DNA from: Ptiloglossa arizonensis
Taxonomy: Eukaryota; Arthropoda; Insecta; Hymenoptera; Colletidae
Assembly: GCF_051014685.1 (NCBI RefSeq)
Contig: NW_027478596.1
Location: 186,001-250,000, forward strand
Length of the DNA stretch: 64,000 nt
Direction of reading: 5' to 3'
Below, piece after piece: positions 63,408-64,000 of the stretch. Position numbers and translations under genes: made by a program. Below the pieces are notes generated by a model that had not been told where the DNA came from, made no database searches, and saw only the letters and a program-made list of their open reading frames with translations. Position 1 is the stretch's first letter. Every line of letters starts with the position of its first letter.

Positions 63408-64000
63408 ATTGTGATGGTTTCTCAACCATTCCTTAACTTCAAACTCCCATATCTCGCGAACGGATTGACGAACTCGAGAAATTCCTGTTGCATCTGAAAG
63501 CAGAAACTCGCCCGATTTCAACGGTATGTGCATTTTTGCCCTAGGCCATAGTAGTTATTGGTTTCGAGTATCAGACTTGCGAAAATTTTGATGGGTTCTC
63601 AACCATTCCTTAACGTCAAACTCCCATATCTCGCGAACGGAATGACGAACTCGAGAAATTCCTGTTGCATCTGAAAGTAGAAACTCGCCCGATTACAAAG
63701 ATATGTGAGTTTTTCACCTAGGCCTTTGTAGTTATTGGTTTCGAGTATCAGACTTGTGAAAATTTGGATCGTTTCTCAACGATTCCTTAACTTCAAACAC
63801 CCACATCTCGCGAACGGATTGACGAACTCGAGAAATTCCTGTTGCATCTGAAAGTAGAAACTCGCCCGATTACAACGGTATGTGTATTTTTCCCCTATGC
63901 CATTGTTGTTATTGGTTTCGAGTATCAGACTTGCGAAAATTTTGATAGATTCTCAACCATTCCTTAACTTCAAACTCACATTTCTCGCGAACGGATTGAC

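Larger units (their letters stand above)
1..64000 (+). repeat. Satellite DNA array, 177 bp unit, about 361.6 copies
   Basis: Every line of the window is a variant of one 177 bp unit in direct orientation. The landmark ctcgcga recurs at 104, 281 and 458 and finally at 63984, which is 361 periods with a net deficit of 17 bp. Most units are exactly 177 bp; others differ by 1-3 bp. The unit is about 42% G+C and contains ctcgag, tcgcga and cctagg palindromes and an aaaatttt tract. Long gene-free arrays of near-nucleosome-length units are typical of eukaryotic centromeric or pericentromeric satellites; that location is inferred. The array is incomplete at both ends, since the window begins and ends inside a unit. 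No retroelement, gene or unique spacer was seen, and no inverted segment. The family is not one I can name from memory, and unit length alone does not identify a species. Confidence 0.98.

Noticed and set aside
1..64000. CRISPR-like regular repeats
   Set aside because: The whole period is repeat. There are no unique spacers between short repeats, no cas genes, and the 177 bp period is far too long.
1..64000. Ribosomal intergenic spacer subrepeats or telomeric DNA
   Set aside because: No rRNA coding sequence borders or interrupts the array over 64 kb, and no telomere-type short motif runs were seen.
1..64000. Naming the species or the known satellite family from unit length
   Set aside because: Units of about 177 bp are known from several lineages, and I cannot recall a family sequence that matches. 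A database search with the consensus is needed.

Overview
The whole 64 kb window is one uninterrupted head-to-tail array of a single tandem repeat with a 177 bp period. Landmark heptamers (ctcgcga) lie at 104, 281 and 458, and the last one is at 63984. That spacing is 361 periods with a net loss of only 17 bp (361 x 177 = 63897; observed 63880). I checked the register at 4176, 10017, 19758, 31964, 43109 and 52128. It drifts only through small indels (+1, +1, +7, 0, -6, -14 bp), so no insertion other than whole repeat units is present. Every copy is in the same orientation. I see no gene, RNA gene, transposon, CRISPR array or unique sequence.

This is classic eukaryotic satellite DNA. The unit is close to nucleosome-repeat length, the array is megabase-like and gene-free, and higher-order duplications are layered on it. 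A centromeric or pericentromeric location is the most likely reading, but the sequence alone does not prove it. The species cannot be named. Units of 170-180 bp are common in plant centromeres and also occur in animals. The approximate consensus is 42% G+C (75 of 177) with nine CpG sites, which is not CpG-depleted.

Layout: about 1-11.7 kb is a mixed array with an 8-unit tandem duplication (4.09-6.92 kb), a third 4-unit copy at 7.69-8.45 kb, and a related block at 10.28-11.15 kb. About 11.7-22.5 kb carries a local variant family marked by attcaataac, a two-copy block with unit-sized gaps, and a nearly identical 10-unit tandem duplication (18.43-21.97 kb). About 22.5-35.5 kb is a mosaic of large duplicated segments (offsets 3890, 6366 and 5307 bp) plus a 7-unit duplication. 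About 35.5-43.3 kb holds 20-, 15-, 7- and 6-unit copies. About 43.3-64 kb has another variant mix (cccacaatt, gatttcaacgg, attccctaac) with further 8-, 10-, 9-, 4- and 7-unit duplications.

There is no gene network to describe. The biology visible is array turnover: repeated whole-unit duplication, deletion and patchwork exchange, which give local homogeneity and recognisable segment histories. Block boundaries below were read by eye and are good to roughly +/-30-50 bp. Offsets between named marker words were counted directly. No alignment or database search was run.
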